From assembly GCF_900104725.1 (NCBI RefSeq), contig NZ_LT629758.1, forward strand, positions 3,286,001-3,350,000: a stretch of 64,000 nucleotides of DNA, written 5' to 3'. The notes under the pieces are model-generated. The model saw only the letters and a program-made list of their open reading frames with translations, ran no database searches and was not told the DNA's origin. This document shows, piece by piece, positions 55,555 to 64,000 of the stretch (position 1 is the first letter of the stretch; every line of letters starts with the position of its first letter). The stretch comes from Actinoplanes derwentensis (GTDB lineage Bacteria; Actinomycetota; Actinomycetes; Mycobacteriales; Micromonosporaceae). Both the position numbers and the translations under genes were made by a program.

Positions 55555-56684
55555 ACGACGCGCTGCTCCGGGGCCTGACCCCGGCGGTGCTGGGCATTCT
55601 CGTCCGCCGCGGAGCCGACTTCGCGGCGGCCGAGGACGCCGTCCAGGACGCCATGGTCGAAGCGTTGCGCACCGATGCCCGGCCGGCCGACCCGAAGGGG
55701 TGGCTGATCACGGTGGCGTGGCGGCGCTACCTCGACGCCGTCCGGGCCGACACGGCCCGCCGGCGGCGTGAGGAGTCGCCGTCGACGCCACCCGGCCCAG
55801 TACCGTCCACCGACGACACCCTGCAGCTCTACTTCCTGTGCGCGCACCCGTCGCTGCCGCCCGCGTCGGCGGTCGCGCTCACGCTGCGGGCCGTCGGCGG
55901 GCTGACCACACGGCAGATCGCGGCGGCCTACCTGGTGCCCGAGACGACCATGGCCCAGCGGATCAGCCGGGCGAAGAAGACGATCGCGGGGGTACGTCTG
56001 GACAAGGCGGCCGACGTGTCCACCGTCCTGCGGGTGCTGTACCTGGTGTTCAACGAGGGCTACAGCGGCGACGTCGACCTCGCCACCGAGGCGATCCGGC
56101 TGACCCGTCAACTCGCCGCCGTGATCGACCATCCCGAGGTGTCCGGGCTGCTCGCACTGATGCTGTTGCATCATGCGCGGCGCTCCGCCCGTACCGCCGC
56201 TGGGGTAGGTCTCGTGTCCCTCGCCGACCAGGACCGCAACCGGTGGGACACCGCCCTGATCGCCGAAGGCGTCACGATCCTGCAGACCGCCCTCGCCCGG
56301 GACCGGCTCGGCCAGTTCCAGGCCCAGGCCGCGGTGGCGGCCCTGCACGCCGACGCGCCGTCCACGGCGGAGACCGACTGGGTGCAGATCGTCGAGTGGT
56401 ACGACGAGTTGGCCCGCCTCACCGACAGTCCGGTGGTCCGGTTGAACCGGGCCGTCGCGGTGGGTGAGGCCGACGGCCCGCACGCCGGACTCGCCGCCCT
56501 GGCCGGGCTGGACCCGGCCCTGCCCCGCTATCAGGCGGTCGCCGCTCACCTGCACGAACGCACCGGCGACCCGGTCACGGCGGCCCGGTTGTACGCGGTC
56601 GCCGCGAGCCAGGCCACCAACACCGCCGAACGCGACCATCTGCACCGGCAGGCCGCCCGGTTGAACGCTCTCCGGGGGCCGTGA
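55551..56684 (+). CDS. ECF42-type RNA polymerase sigma factor
   Basis: A 377-residue sigma factor: region 2 (GADFAAAEDAVQDAMVEALR, GWLITVAWRRYLDAVRAD), region 4 (VGGLTTRQIAAAYLVPETTM, AQRISRAKKTI) and the long C-terminal TPR-like extension typical of ECF42 (LRVLYLVFNEGYSGDVDLAT, LMLLHHARRSARTA, LNRAVAVGEADGPHAGLAAL). No anti-sigma gene is present, consistent with control through the extension. The GTG at 55551 overlaps the DGPF gene. Confidence 0.92.
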   Translation: MNDALLRGLTPAVLGILVRRGADFAAAEDAVQDAMVEALRTDARPADPKGWLITVAWRRYLDAVRADTARRRREESPSTPPGPVPSTDDTLQLYFLCAHPSLPPASAVALTLRAVGGLTTRQIAAAYLVPETTMAQRISRAKKTIAGVRLDKAADVSTVLRVLYLVFNEGYSGDVDLATEAIRLTRQLAAVIDHPEVSGLLALMLLHHARRSARTAAGVGLVSLADQDRNRWDTALIAEGVTILQTALARDRLGQFQAQAAVAALHADAPSTAETDWVQIVEWYDELARLTDSPVVRLNRAVAVGEADGPHAGLAALAGLDPALPRYQAVAAHLHERTGDPVTAARLYAVAASQATNTAERDHLHRQAARLNALRGP

Positions 56685-56693
56685 GGCTGCAAC

Positions 56694-56705
56694 CGTTCGC
56701 GAACG
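56694..56705. promoter_or_regulatory. 12-bp perfect palindrome upstream of the CAP gene
   Basis: CGTTCGCGAACG is a perfect palindrome located ten bases after the sigma factor stop and about 100 bases before the likely CAP start. It could be an operator, but GC-rich palindromes of this length can arise by chance in such a genome. Confidence 0.25.
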
Positions 56706-56802
56706 ATCACGCACCAGATCTGCGATCATCGCGCCCCGGTGCCCGTCGAAGTCAATGGTGAGCCCGCAGACAGCGGGTACCGCACTTCGAAAGGGCCACC
56801 TC

Positions 56803-57651
56803 TTGCGCCAGCTTCTTCGCCGCCTCGCTGTCTCCGCCCTGCTCGCCCCGGTCGCCGCCATCGGCGTCACCACGCTGATCACGAGCCCGGCCCAGGCCTC
56901 CGCGTCGAAGCCCGGCCCGTCGCAGCCCGGTTCGTGGCTGCCCGGCTCGGCGCAGGACGGCACCTGGCTGCTGAACCCGGCGCAGCCGGGCACCTGGTTC
57001 CCCGGCACGTCGATCCCCGGCACGTCGCAGCCCGGTTCGTCGCAGCCCGGCTCTTGGATGCCGGACTCGGGTCAGTGGAAGTCCAACCCGTGGAAGTCGC
57101 AGCCCGGTTCGCGTAAGCCCCGCCCGTGGACCCCCGGATCGTCGTCGCCGACCCAGCCCACCCAGCCGACCACGCCTGTCCCGGCCCAGCCCACGCCGGC
57201 TCAGCCGACCCCTGCGCAGCCCGCCCCGACCACGCCCGCCCCCAACGGCGGCACCCCGGCGAAGTCCAACGAGCAGACGCTGCAGACCGAGATCAACCGG
57301 CTGATCAACGTCCAGCGCACCAGCAACGGCTGTGCCGCGCTGACCGTCAACGACCAGCTCACCACGGCGGCCCGCGATCACAGCGCGTGGATGGCCCAGA
57401 CCGGCACGTTCTCGCACACCGGCAGTGGCGGTTCCTCCTTCGTCACCCGGGCGAAGGCCGCCGGTTACGCCAAGCCGTCCGCCGAGAACATCGCCATGGG
57501 CTACCGCTCCGCCGCCCAGGTCGTCGACGGCTGGATGAACAGCCCCGGCCACCGCGCCAACATCGTGAACTGCCAGTCCAAGACCGTTGGTGTCGGCGTC
57601 GTCTTCGCCGCGGACGGCTCCCCCTACTACACCCAGGTCTTCGGCTACTGA
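56803..57651 (+). CDS. Secreted CAP/SCP-domain protein with Pro-Gly-rich repeats
   Basis: A 282-residue exported protein. Signal peptide RQLLRRLAVSALLAPVAAIG ends near QASA. Residues 35-105 hold repeated PGS/PGT units followed by Trp, Ser or Gln (QPGSWLPGSAQ, QPGTWFPGTS, QPGSSQPGSWMP). A Pro/Thr/Gln linker (SPTQPTQPTTPVPAQPTPAQ) follows, then a CAP domain (about 160-282) with LTTAARDHSAWMAQTGTFSH, SAENIAMGYRSAAQVVDGWM and NSPGHRANI, the bacterial YkwD-like pattern. The TTG at 56803 has AAAGGG seven bases upstream; an ATG at 56755 is in frame. A hairpin terminator follows. Role unknown, perhaps cell-wall associated. Confidence 0.88.
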   Translation: MRQLLRRLAVSALLAPVAAIGVTTLITSPAQASASKPGPSQPGSWLPGSAQDGTWLLNPAQPGTWFPGTSIPGTSQPGSSQPGSWMPDSGQWKSNPWKSQPGSRKPRPWTPGSSSPTQPTQPTTPVPAQPTPAQPTPAQPAPTTPAPNGGTPAKSNEQTLQTEINRLINVQRTSNGCAALTVNDQLTTAARDHSAWMAQTGTFSHTGSGGSSFVTRAKAAGYAKPSAENIAMGYRSAAQVVDGWMNSPGHRANIVNCQSKTVGVGVVFAADGSPYYTQVFGY

Positions 57652-57665
57652 CCCACCGGAACGCC

Positions 57666-57704
57666 GTGACGCCCCGACAGCTCCCCGAGTTGTCGGGGCG
57701 TCAC
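57666..57704. terminator. 14-bp perfect hairpin after the CAP gene
   Basis: GTGACGCCCCGACA (57666-57679) pairs with TGTCGGGGCGTCAC (57691-57704) around an 11-base loop. It lies between the CAP stop (57651) and the convergent LysR gene end (57822). Confidence 0.88.
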
Positions 57705-57821
57705 TGTCGGGCCTGGTTCAGGTTCGACTGGTGGGCACCGGCGTCGGTGCCGTAGCGCGGCACGTCACAGAACCGGGAATGCCAGAGCCGGATGCGACCC
57801 GCCACACGTGTCCGGCCGACG

Positions 57822-58730
57822 TCAGCGGACGGCGATTGCCAGCATCTCGGCGGCCAGCGCGGTCGGGGTCCGGCCCAGCCAGAGGGCGTGCAACGGCCGG
57901 GTCAGGGGCAAGCCGTCGACGTGTAGTTCGACCAGTTCACCGGCGGTGACCGCGGCGGCGGCCGCCCGGGAGCTGATCACGCCGATGCCGCCGCCGGCCC
58001 GGACCGTGGCCAGGATCGTGGTGGTGGAGCCGAGACTGATGGCGTGCGGCAGCACCGGCGCGTACCCGAGTGCCTGTTCGAGGCGGCTGAGGAACGTGTC
58101 GCGAGTGCCGGAACCCGGCTCGCGCAGCAGCAGTGGCTGGTCGGCCAGGTCGGTGGGGCGCAGCGCCCGGCCGGCGCGGGCGGCGAGCGGGTAGCCGGCG
58201 TCGACCACGAGCACCAGCCGGTCCTCGCCGACCGGGCGGGACCCCAGGTCGGCGGGAATGTGCGGGGACTCGACGAACCCCAGGTCGGCGGTGCCGGAAC
58301 GGACCGCTTCGACGACATCGTGACTGTTCGCCACGTGGGCGGAGATGTCCAGGCCGGGATGGGTGCGGCGCAGCGCCAGTAGCCAGGCCGGGAGCAGGTG
58401 CTCGGCGACGGTGAGGCTGGCCGAGACGTGCAGCCGGGCCTGCCGGTCGGCGCGCAGTGTCAGAACCCCGTCGGCGAGGGTCCGCGCGGCGTCGACGACG
58501 CCGTGCGACCACGCGACGACGGCTTCCCCGGCCGGGGTGAGCAGGCTGCCTTTCCGGGACCGGACCAGCAGCGGTACGCCCAGCCGCCGCTCCAGTTTCG
58601 TCAGCCGGGCGCTCGCGCTGGGCTGGGTGATGCCGTGCGCGTGCGCCGCGCGCCCGACACTGCCCGTCTCGGCCACCGAGATCAGCAGGTCGAGCGCCGG
58701 CAGATCGCTGATCCAGGGCGGCAGTGGCAT
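57822..58730 (-). CDS. LysR-family transcriptional regulator
   Basis: A 302-residue LysR regulator. The N-terminal helix-turn-helix has LDLLISVAETGSVGRAAHAH, GITQPSASARLTKLERRLGV; the effector domain shows VSASLTVAEHLLPAWLLALR and a periplasmic-binding-like fold. It lies 13 bases after the YeiH-type gene on the same strand, so both are co-transcribed. LysR partners of YeiH homologues (YeiE/CysB-like) respond to sulfur oxyanions in enterobacteria; the same may hold here. Confidence 0.9.
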   Translation of the reverse strand: MPLPPWISDLPALDLLISVAETGSVGRAAHAHGITQPSASARLTKLERRLGVPLLVRSRKGSLLTPAGEAVVAWSHGVVDAARTLADGVLTLRADRQARLHVSASLTVAEHLLPAWLLALRRTHPGLDISAHVANSHDVVEAVRSGTADLGFVESPHIPADLGSRPVGEDRLVLVVDAGYPLAARAGRALRPTDLADQPLLLREPGSGTRDTFLSRLEQALGYAPVLPHAISLGSTTTILATVRAGGGIGVISSRAAAAAVTAGELVELHVDGLPLTRPLHALWLGRTPTALAAEMLAIAVR

Positions 58731-58743
58731 CGCCCGCAGTCTG

Positions 58744-59751
58744 TCACGGACCGATCGGCAGTAGGTGTTGCAGGGCCAGGCTGGTGGCGACGACCGCGAC
58801 CCAGAGCAGCAGGCCGAGCAACAGTGGGCGGGAGCCGGTTCGCCGCAGCGCGGCCACGTCGGTGCGCAGCCCGATGGCGGCCATCGCGACCGCGATGAAC
58901 AGCAGCGCCACCTGGTGCAGTACCGGCTGGGCGGCGGGCGGGATCAGCCCACCGGTGTTGAGCGCGGCCACGGCCAGGAAACCGACGAGGAACCAGGGCA
59001 CGAGCCGGGCCCGCTGGACCTGTGGGCCACGGTTGCGCAGGGACAACACCAGCACCACCGGGATGATCATCAGGGAGCGGGCGAGTTTGACGACCACGGC
59101 GTGGCGTACCGCCTCGGGTCCGTAGGCTCCGGCGGCCGCCAGCACCGAGCTGGTGTCGTTGACGGCCGTCCCGGCGAGCAGCCCGAACGCCTCCTGGCTG
59201 AGCCCCAGCACGTGCCCGATCTGCGGCAGGAGCAGCACGGCGGCCACGTTGAAGAGAAAGATCGTCGAGATGGCGTACGCCACGTCGTCGCTCTTGGCCC
59301 GGATCGCCGGGGTGGCCGCCGCGATCGCCGAGGCGCCGCAGATGCCGGTGCCGACGCCGATCAGGGTTCGCAGGTCGCGAGGGACGCCGAGCCAGTGCCC
59401 GGCCGTCCACGCCAGCAGCAGGCAGACACCGAGGGTGCCGAGCATCACCGGTAACGATCGGGCGCCGACCGTCAGCACCTCCCCCAGTGACAGCTGGGCA
59501 CCGAACAGGACCACGGAGAGTTGCAGCACCGGCCCGCCGGCCAGGTCCAGGCCGGGGCGAAGTTCGGCGGCGCGGCGGCGGGCGAGCGGGCTGAGCAGCA
59601 CTCCACCGACAATCGCGAAGACCGGCGCTCCGACCAGTGGAAACAGCAGTCCGGCGGTGGTCGCGACGAGGCCCAGCACCACCGCCGCCGCGATCCCGGC
59701 ACTGTGGACGGGCCGGCGATTGCGGGACGGGTGAAGAGCGATGGCGGTCAC
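58744..59751 (-). CDS. YeiH-type putative sulfate exporter (UPF0324)
   Basis: A 335-residue integral membrane protein with about ten hydrophobic spans. Family motifs are PVFAIVGGVLLSPLARRR, LQLSVVLFGAQLSLGEVLTV, LIGVGTGICGASAIAAATPA, AGTAVNDTSSVLAAAGAYG and AVALIGLRTDV-like AAIGLRTDVAALRRTG. The family is annotated as a putative sulfate exporter; transport is not proven for most members. I chose the GTG at 59751: the frame is open to 59811, but that start lies inside the inverted repeat taken as the LysR operator. Confidence 0.85.
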   Translation of the reverse strand: MTAIALHPSRNRRPVHSAGIAAAVVLGLVATTAGLLFPLVGAPVFAIVGGVLLSPLARRRAAELRPGLDLAGGPVLQLSVVLFGAQLSLGEVLTVGARSLPVMLGTLGVCLLLAWTAGHWLGVPRDLRTLIGVGTGICGASAIAAATPAIRAKSDDVAYAISTIFLFNVAAVLLLPQIGHVLGLSQEAFGLLAGTAVNDTSSVLAAAGAYGPEAVRHAVVVKLARSLMIIPVVLVLSLRNRGPQVQRARLVPWFLVGFLAVAALNTGGLIPPAAQPVLHQVALLFIAVAMAAIGLRTDVAALRRTGSRPLLLGLLLWVAVVATSLALQHLLPIGP

Positions 59752-59805
59752 CGTTCCAGGTTTCGCCCCGGGCGACTTCACCGGTAGTGACCAATACCGG
59801 TCCAG

Positions 59806-59828
59806 GGTCATAGGCGATGGCTATGACC
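59806..59828. promoter_or_regulatory. Candidate LysR operator upstream of the exporter gene
   Basis: GGTCATAG (59806-59813) and CTATGACC (59821-59828) form a perfect inverted repeat with a seven-base spacer. It contains the T-N11-A core of LysR-type binding sites and lies 55 bases upstream of the exporter GTG, in the only promoter region of the exporter-LysR operon. Confidence 0.6.
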
Positions 59829-59970
59829 GGCGGAACGGGACAGTGACAGGCTCCGATTGCCCCGAAGCAGCCGGACGCGCCGGAGCAGGACCCGGCCGCC
59901 CCAGCGCCCCCGGCCGTCTGAGGCCAGATCTCCCGGCCGGGTGCGATTCGCGCCCGGCCGGCACCGGCGA

Positions 59971-60786
59971 TCAGGGCTTGCGGCCGACGGCGGTCCACAG
60001 GTTGATGTCGGTGCGGGGCGGGATCTCGCTGCCCGGCTCGGGGCGCCACTCGCTGGCCGGGACCACTCCCGGTTCGACCAGGTCGAGACCTTCGAACAGG
60101 GCGGCGAACTCGTCGTACGGCCGGGTCCACACGTCGGAGCGACCGGTCTGTACGAGCTGCTGGTAGAGCGCCTGCTGCTCCGGACTGCCGAAGTCAGAGG
60201 TGGCGTGCGTGGCGACCAGGTAGCTCCCGGGCGGCAGCGCGTCCAGCAGTCGGCGCACGATCGGCTGGGCAGCCCCCGCACCGTGTAGGAAGTGCAGCAC
60301 CGCGATCAGCATCAGCCCGACCGGCTGTGTCAGGTCCAGGGTGTCGGCCAGCACCGGGTGCTTCAGGATCGCCTCGGGGTCGTTCAGGTCGGCCTCGATG
60401 TAAGAGGTACGGCCTTCGGGGCTGCTGTTGAGCAGGGCCCGGGCGTGCACCATGACGAGCGGGTCGTTGTCGACGTAGACCACCCGGCTGTCCGGGGCGA
60501 GCCGCTGCGCCACCTGGTGGGTGTTGTCGGCGGTCGGCAGGCCGGTGCCGATGTCAAGAAATTGGCGGATGCCCGCTTCGGCTGCCAGGAAACCGGTGGC
60601 CCGCTGCAGGAGGGCCCGGTTGGCGAGCGCACCCAGCCGTACTTTAGGGAAGTGTTTCTCCAGCTCGTCGCCGGAGGCGCGGTCGGCGGCGAAGTTGTCC
60701 TTGCCACCGAGCCAGTAGTTGTAGCGCCGGGCCGGATGCGGCTGCGTCGGGTCGATTCCGTGGGGGGCTGCGCTGCTGTCGTCCAC
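59971..60786 (-). CDS. SAM-dependent methyltransferase (DUF574/PF04672 type)
   Basis: A 271-residue protein of the actinomycete SAM-methyltransferase family. Hallmarks are the N-terminal ARRYNYWLGGKDNFAADRAS, FLDIGTGLPTADNTHQVAQR (the SAM loop), VVYVDNDPLVMVHARALL and VGLMLIAVLHFLHGAG. These proteins occur in many copies in actinomycetes and their substrates are mostly unknown. The GTG at 60786 gives the family start; the frame opens at 60837. Divergent from the aldo/keto reductase with 36 bases between starts. Confidence 0.88.
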   Translation of the reverse strand: MDDSSAAPHGIDPTQPHPARRYNYWLGGKDNFAADRASGDELEKHFPKVRLGALANRALLQRATGFLAAEAGIRQFLDIGTGLPTADNTHQVAQRLAPDSRVVYVDNDPLVMVHARALLNSSPEGRTSYIEADLNDPEAILKHPVLADTLDLTQPVGLMLIAVLHFLHGAGAAQPIVRRLLDALPPGSYLVATHATSDFGSPEQQALYQQLVQTGRSDVWTRPYDEFAALFEGLDLVEPGVVPASEWRPEPGSEIPPRTDINLWTAVGRKP

Positions 60787-60822
60787 GCGGCTATCCAACA
60801 CCGACAGTGAAGATCGCGCCAG

Positions 60823-61734
60823 ATGGTGTTGGATCATCTCGTGGATCTCTTCGACGACTTCACCGGCGTGGCCCGGATCGGTCTGGGACTGGCCGCGGTG
60901 GGCCGCCCCGGCTACATCAACCTCGGCCGGACCCGGGACCTACCGCCGGACCGCACCACCGAGGCGATGCGGGACCGGGCCCACGACCTGATGGACCGGG
61001 CGTACGCCGCCGGGGTCCGCTATTTCGACGCGGCCCGCTCGTACGGCCGGGCCGAGGAGTTCCTGGCGAGCTGGCTACCCGGCCATGATCGCGCGGTGGC
61101 CGGCAGCAAGTGGGGTTACACCTACACCGCGGACTGGCGGGTGACCGCCGACGTGCACGAGGTCAAGGACCACGGGGTCGCCGCGTTCGACCGGCAGATC
61201 ACCGAGAGCCGGGCCCTGCTCGGCGACGGTCTGGCCCTCTACCAGATCCACTCGGTCACCCCCGACAGCCCAGCGCTCACCGACCGGGAGTTGCACCGTC
61301 GGCTGGCCGGTCAGGGTGCCGTGGTCGGCCTGTCCACCAGCGGCCCCGCGCAGGCCGACGCGATCCGGGCCGCCCTGGCGATCGAGGTCGACGGCCACTC
61401 CCTGTTCCGCAGCGTCCAGGCCACCTGGAACCTCCTGGAACCCAGCGCCGGTCCCGCCCTGGCCGAGGCTCACGCCGCCGGTGTCGCGGTGATCGTGAAG
61501 GAGGCGATGGCCAACGGCCGCCTGGCCGACCGCGACACGACAGCACTGGCCGCCGCCCTGCACCAGCCGTGGGCGACGATCGTCCTGTCCGGCGCCGCCA
61601 CCACCGCCCAGCTCGACTCCAACCTGCAAGCCGCCACCGTCACCCTGAGCGACACCGACCTGGAGCAGCTGAACACCCTCGCCGAACCGGCCGCCGACTA
61701 CTGGAAGACCCGGTCCGGCCTGCCCTGGACCTGA
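60823..61734 (+). CDS. Aldo/keto reductase
   Basis: A 303-residue NADPH-dependent oxidoreductase with a TIM-barrel fold. The tetrad Asp-Tyr-Lys-His is visible as YFDAARSYGRAEEFL (Asp, Tyr), VAGSKWGYTYTADW (Lys) and ALYQIHSVTP (His); cofactor region GVAVIVKEAMANGRL and TIVLSGAATTAQLDSNLQ. The N-terminus GVARIGLGLAAVGRPGYI is typical of the YdhF/oxidoreductase branch. ATG 60823 is used; GTG 60841 is possible. Substrate unknown. Confidence 0.9.
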   Translation: MVLDHLVDLFDDFTGVARIGLGLAAVGRPGYINLGRTRDLPPDRTTEAMRDRAHDLMDRAYAAGVRYFDAARSYGRAEEFLASWLPGHDRAVAGSKWGYTYTADWRVTADVHEVKDHGVAAFDRQITESRALLGDGLALYQIHSVTPDSPALTDRELHRRLAGQGAVVGLSTSGPAQADAIRAALAIEVDGHSLFRSVQATWNLLEPSAGPALAEAHAAGVAVIVKEAMANGRLADRDTTALAAALHQPWATIVLSGAATTAQLDSNLQAATVTLSDTDLEQLNTLAEPAADYWKTRSGLPWT

Positions 61735-61858
61735 CCCGTCCCGCCTCTGTTCTCCGGTGGCCGCGGTGTGGCGAACGGAAGTAACAGGGTTGTCATGTGG
61801 GGTAAACGGCGTCCCCATAGGAACGTTGATCATCGATGTTCTTTCGAGGAGGCCGGAC

Positions 61859-63178
61859 ATGCACAAGGTCAGGGATGCGCTGATCGCGGCGCTGGGGCGG
61901 CGGACCTTTCTGCGGGCGGTGGCCGCGGTCGGCGCCGGCGGTGCCGCAGCCGGGACGATCGCGGCTCCGGCGATGGCCGGGACCTCGCCGGGGGCGATTC
62001 TGCAGCCGGGGAAGGGGCCGATCCACGGGCGGCACTATCTGCGGTCGCGGCCGGATCAGGTGCGGTGGGGGTATGTGCCGTCGACCGGGAGTGCGCCGGT
62101 GCTGCGGATGCGGTCCGGGGAGACGGTCACCGTGGACACCGTGTCGCACGAGGGCATCCTTGAGGATCAGGGGCGGGATCCGGTCACCTGGTTCGCCGAG
62201 CGCGGGGTGAAACGGGGTGACGTGCTGACCGACGCCGTCGACATCGCGCGTGGCTACACCCGTACGACACGCAATTTTGACGTTGATGGTCCGCATGTGG
62301 TGACCGGGCCGATCCATGTCGACGGGGCGGCTCCGGGCGACGTGCTCAAGGTGGAGATCCTGTCGGCGCTGCCCCGGGTGCCGTACGGCGTCATCTCCAG
62401 CCGGCACGGGAAGGGTGCCCTGCCGCGCCTCGCCGGTGGGGCGGTCCCGGCGGGCATCGCGGAGTCCGAGATCATGCCGCCGGTGGCCACCGACGGCCGG
62501 GCCACCGGTGATCCGCGCCGGTACGGCAACGTCTCGGTCTTCACTCCGGTCCGCACTTCGCGTCGTGGTGACCTGACCGGGGTGCTGCCGCGCGGCCGGG
62601 GGAAACAGGTCACGTTCCCGCTCAATCCGTTCATGGGGATGATGGGAGTGGCTTTCGCGGACGCGGCGGCGCTGACCGATCCGGCCCTCAACTCGATCCC
62701 GCCGACGCTCGGCGGCGGCAACATCGACATCAATCTGCTGGGCCGTGGGTCGACGTTCTACCTGCCGGTCTTCGCCGAAGGTGCACTGTTCTACGTCGGC
62801 GACCCGCACATGGCGATGGGTAACGGCGAGGTGGCCCTGACCGCGATGGAGGGGTCGCTGCGGGCCACCTACCGGCTGACCGCGGTCAAGAAGGGCGCGC
62901 CGTCGGTGGCGTTCCGCTATCCGTTCGCGGAGACGCCGGACGCGTGGGTGCCGATCGGGCTCTCCGACCCGGACGGCTCGCAGGGTGGCCAGGGCAACGA
63001 CCTGGACGTCGCGATGCGGCGGGCGGTGGTCAACGCGCTGGACTTCCTGGAGCACGACCTGGGCATGAATCGGGCGATCGCGTACGCCTACCTCTCCGCC
63101 GCGGCCGACTTCCACGTGTCGCAGGTGGTGGACCGGACGGTCGGGGTGCACGCCGTCATCCCCAAGACACACTTCTGA
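61859..63178 (+). CDS. Acetamidase/formamidase-family protein with Tat signal
   Basis: A 439-residue protein. The N-terminus has the twin-arginine motif [20 protein letters not shown] ending near PAMAG, so the enzyme is exported folded. The mature part is an acetamidase/formamidase-type beta-sandwich: [56 protein letters not shown] and [20 protein letters not shown]. Family members hydrolyse short amides to ammonia and acid, usually in the cytoplasm. GAGGAGG lies six bases before the ATG. The next gene starts 25 bases downstream. Confidence 0.9.
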   Translation: MHKVRDALIAALGRRTFLRAVAAVGAGGAAAGTIAAPAMAGTSPGAILQPGKGPIHGRHYLRSRPDQVRWGYVPSTGSAPVLRMRSGETVTVDTVSHEGILEDQGRDPVTWFAERGVKRGDVLTDAVDIARGYTRTTRNFDVDGPHVVTGPIHVDGAAPGDVLKVEILSALPRVPYGVISSRHGKGALPRLAGGAVPAGIAESEIMPPVATDGRATGDPRRYGNVSVFTPVRTSRRGDLTGVLPRGRGKQVTFPLNPFMGMMGVAFADAAALTDPALNSIPPTLGGGNIDINLLGRGSTFYLPVFAEGALFYVGDPHMAMGNGEVALTAMEGSLRATYRLTAVKKGAPSVAFRYPFAETPDAWVPIGLSDPDGSQGGQGNDLDVAMRRAVVNALDFLEHDLGMNRAIAYAYLSAAADFHVSQVVDRTVGVHAVIPKTHF

Positions 63179-63203
63179 CACCGCCCGGTGTAGAAACATG
63201 TTC

Positions 63204-64000
63204 ATGAGCGACACGGATGACTTGCGCGAGGCGATCGACCAGGGGCGGACCGCGCTCGGGATCGAGCTGGGGTCGACCCGCATCAAGGCGGTGCTGACCG
63301 GGCCGGACCACTCGGCGATCGCGGTCGGCAGTCACGACTGGGAGAACCAGTTCGTCGACCGGACCTGGACGTACTCCCTGGAGGCCGTCTGGGAAGGGCT
63401 GCAGGGCTGTTTCGCCGCGCTGGCCGCCGACGTCAAGGCCAAGTTCGGCACCGAGCTGCGGACCACGGGGGCGCTCGGCGTCTCCGCGATGATGCACGGC
63501 TACCTGGCGTTCGACGGTGACGGTGAGCTGCTGACCCCGTTCCGGACGTGGCGCAACACCAACACCGGTGACGCGTCCGAGCAGCTCAGCGAGCTGTTCG
63601 GGCACAACATCCCGCATCGGTGGTCGATCGCGCACCTCTACCAGGCGGTGCTGAACAGTGAGGAGCACCTGCCCCGGCTGGCACACGTCACCACGCTCGC
63701 CGGGTACGTGCACTGGAAGCTGACCGGCCGTCAGGTGCTCGGTGTCGGCGACGCCAGCGGGGTGTTCCCGATCGACGTGACGACCGGTGGTTACGACACC
63801 CGGATGCTGACCCAGTTCGACGAGTTGGCCGCCGGGCGGGTGCCGCGGAAGCTGGCCGAGTTGCTGCCGGCGGTGCTGCCCGCGGGTGAGGCGGCCGGCA
63901 CCCTGACCGAAGCCGGCGCGCGGCTGCTGGACCCGAGCGGCACTCTGCAGCCGGGTGCGGTGCTGGCCCCGCCGGAGGGCGACGCCGGGACCGGCATGGT
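63204..64000 (+). CDS. FGGY-family carbohydrate kinase (partial, runs off the window)
   Basis: At least 265 residues of a sugar kinase of the FGGY (xylulokinase/fuculokinase-like) family. ATP loop [20 protein letters not shown] is at the N-terminus; the family segments [52 protein letters not shown] and [20 protein letters not shown] follow. The second, ATP-binding domain lies outside the window. The ATG at 63204 is used; an ATG at 63198 is in frame. It phosphorylates a pentose or deoxysugar, but which one cannot be told from this half. Confidence 0.88.
   Translation, partial: MSDTDDLREAIDQGRTALGIELGSTRIKAVLTGPDHSAIAVGSHDWENQFVDRTWTYSLEAVWEGLQGCFAALAADVKAKFGTELRTTGALGVSAMMHGYLAFDGDGELLTPFRTWRNTNTGDASEQLSELFGHNIPHRWSIAHLYQAVLNSEEHLPRLAHVTTLAGYVHWKLTGRQVLGVGDASGVFPIDVTTGGYDTRMLTQFDELAAGRVPRKLAELLPAVLPAGEAAGTLTEAGARLLDPSGTLQPGAVLAPPEGDAGTGM

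Noticed and set aside
1..64000. tRNA or rRNA genes, insertion sequences, prophage or integrase genes
   Set aside because: None recognised on either strand by reading; a covariance-model or HMM search would be needed to exclude a tRNA fully.

Overview
The window is about 64 kb of very GC-rich actinobacterial chromosome. Codon third positions are almost all G or C, GTG and TTG starts are common, many genes overlap by ATGA or GTGA, and several product types are typical of sporulating actinomycetes (Spo0M, snapalysin, HxlR/NmrA pairs, ECF42-DGPF pairs, DUF574-type methyltransferase). A Micromonosporaceae genome such as Actinoplanes would fit, but that is an inference from gene style only. No rRNA, tRNA, CRISPR array, transposase or prophage was seen.

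Layout. 0-6 kb: a gene end, Spo0M-like protein, CNNM/CorC membrane protein, an OmpR-type two-component system and a D-amino-acid type PLP enzyme. 6-9.5 kb: a decayed zone (STAS remnant, CE15 glucuronoyl esterase remnant, a hypothetical gene with an in-frame TGA, a nitrilase with an internal deletion) with an intact snapalysin and an isochorismatase-like gene between them. 9.5-15.4 kb: XRE regulator, zinc alcohol dehydrogenase with an apparent ATT start, lipoprotein, and divergent HxlR/NmrA and MarR/FAD-monooxygenase pairs. 15.4-20.4 kb: a minus-strand surface-glycan cluster (three glycosyltransferases, an epimerase and two unknown proteins). 20.4-23 kb: small genes, a second zinc dehydrogenase, a membrane-anchored FKBP. 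22.5-34.2 kb: a 3,706-residue RHS polymorphic toxin ending in a Hint domain and a nuclease tip, translationally coupled to a SMI1/KNR4 immunity gene. 34.4-40.4 kb: a NarL-type two-component system next to a MacB/FtsX ABC transporter, with a 57-residue membrane protein. 40.4-44.3 kb: a second decayed zone (hydrolase with in-frame TGA, XRE remnant, ion channel lacking most of S1) around one intact hydrolase.

44.4-55.0 kb is the most coherent system: a peptidoglycan amino-sugar (MurNAc) salvage locus. It has a secreted NagZ, a secreted NamZ, a secreted YbbE/AmiE-like serine hydrolase, a carbohydrate ABC importer without its ATPase, a BadF/NagK-type kinase, a MurR-type RpiR regulator and MurQ. 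The content mirrors the Bacillus subtilis ybb/mur cluster, with the PTS transporter MurP replaced by an ABC importer plus kinase. Both divergent promoter regions of the locus share the motif TGAAGGWTATTG, a candidate MurR site.

55.1-64 kb: DGPF protein plus ECF42 sigma factor, secreted CAP protein with Pro-Gly-rich repeats, YeiH-type exporter with LysR regulator, SAM-dependent methyltransferase, aldo/keto reductase, Tat-exported acetamidase, and the start of an FGGY kinase. All calls come from reading the sequence; no homology search was run.
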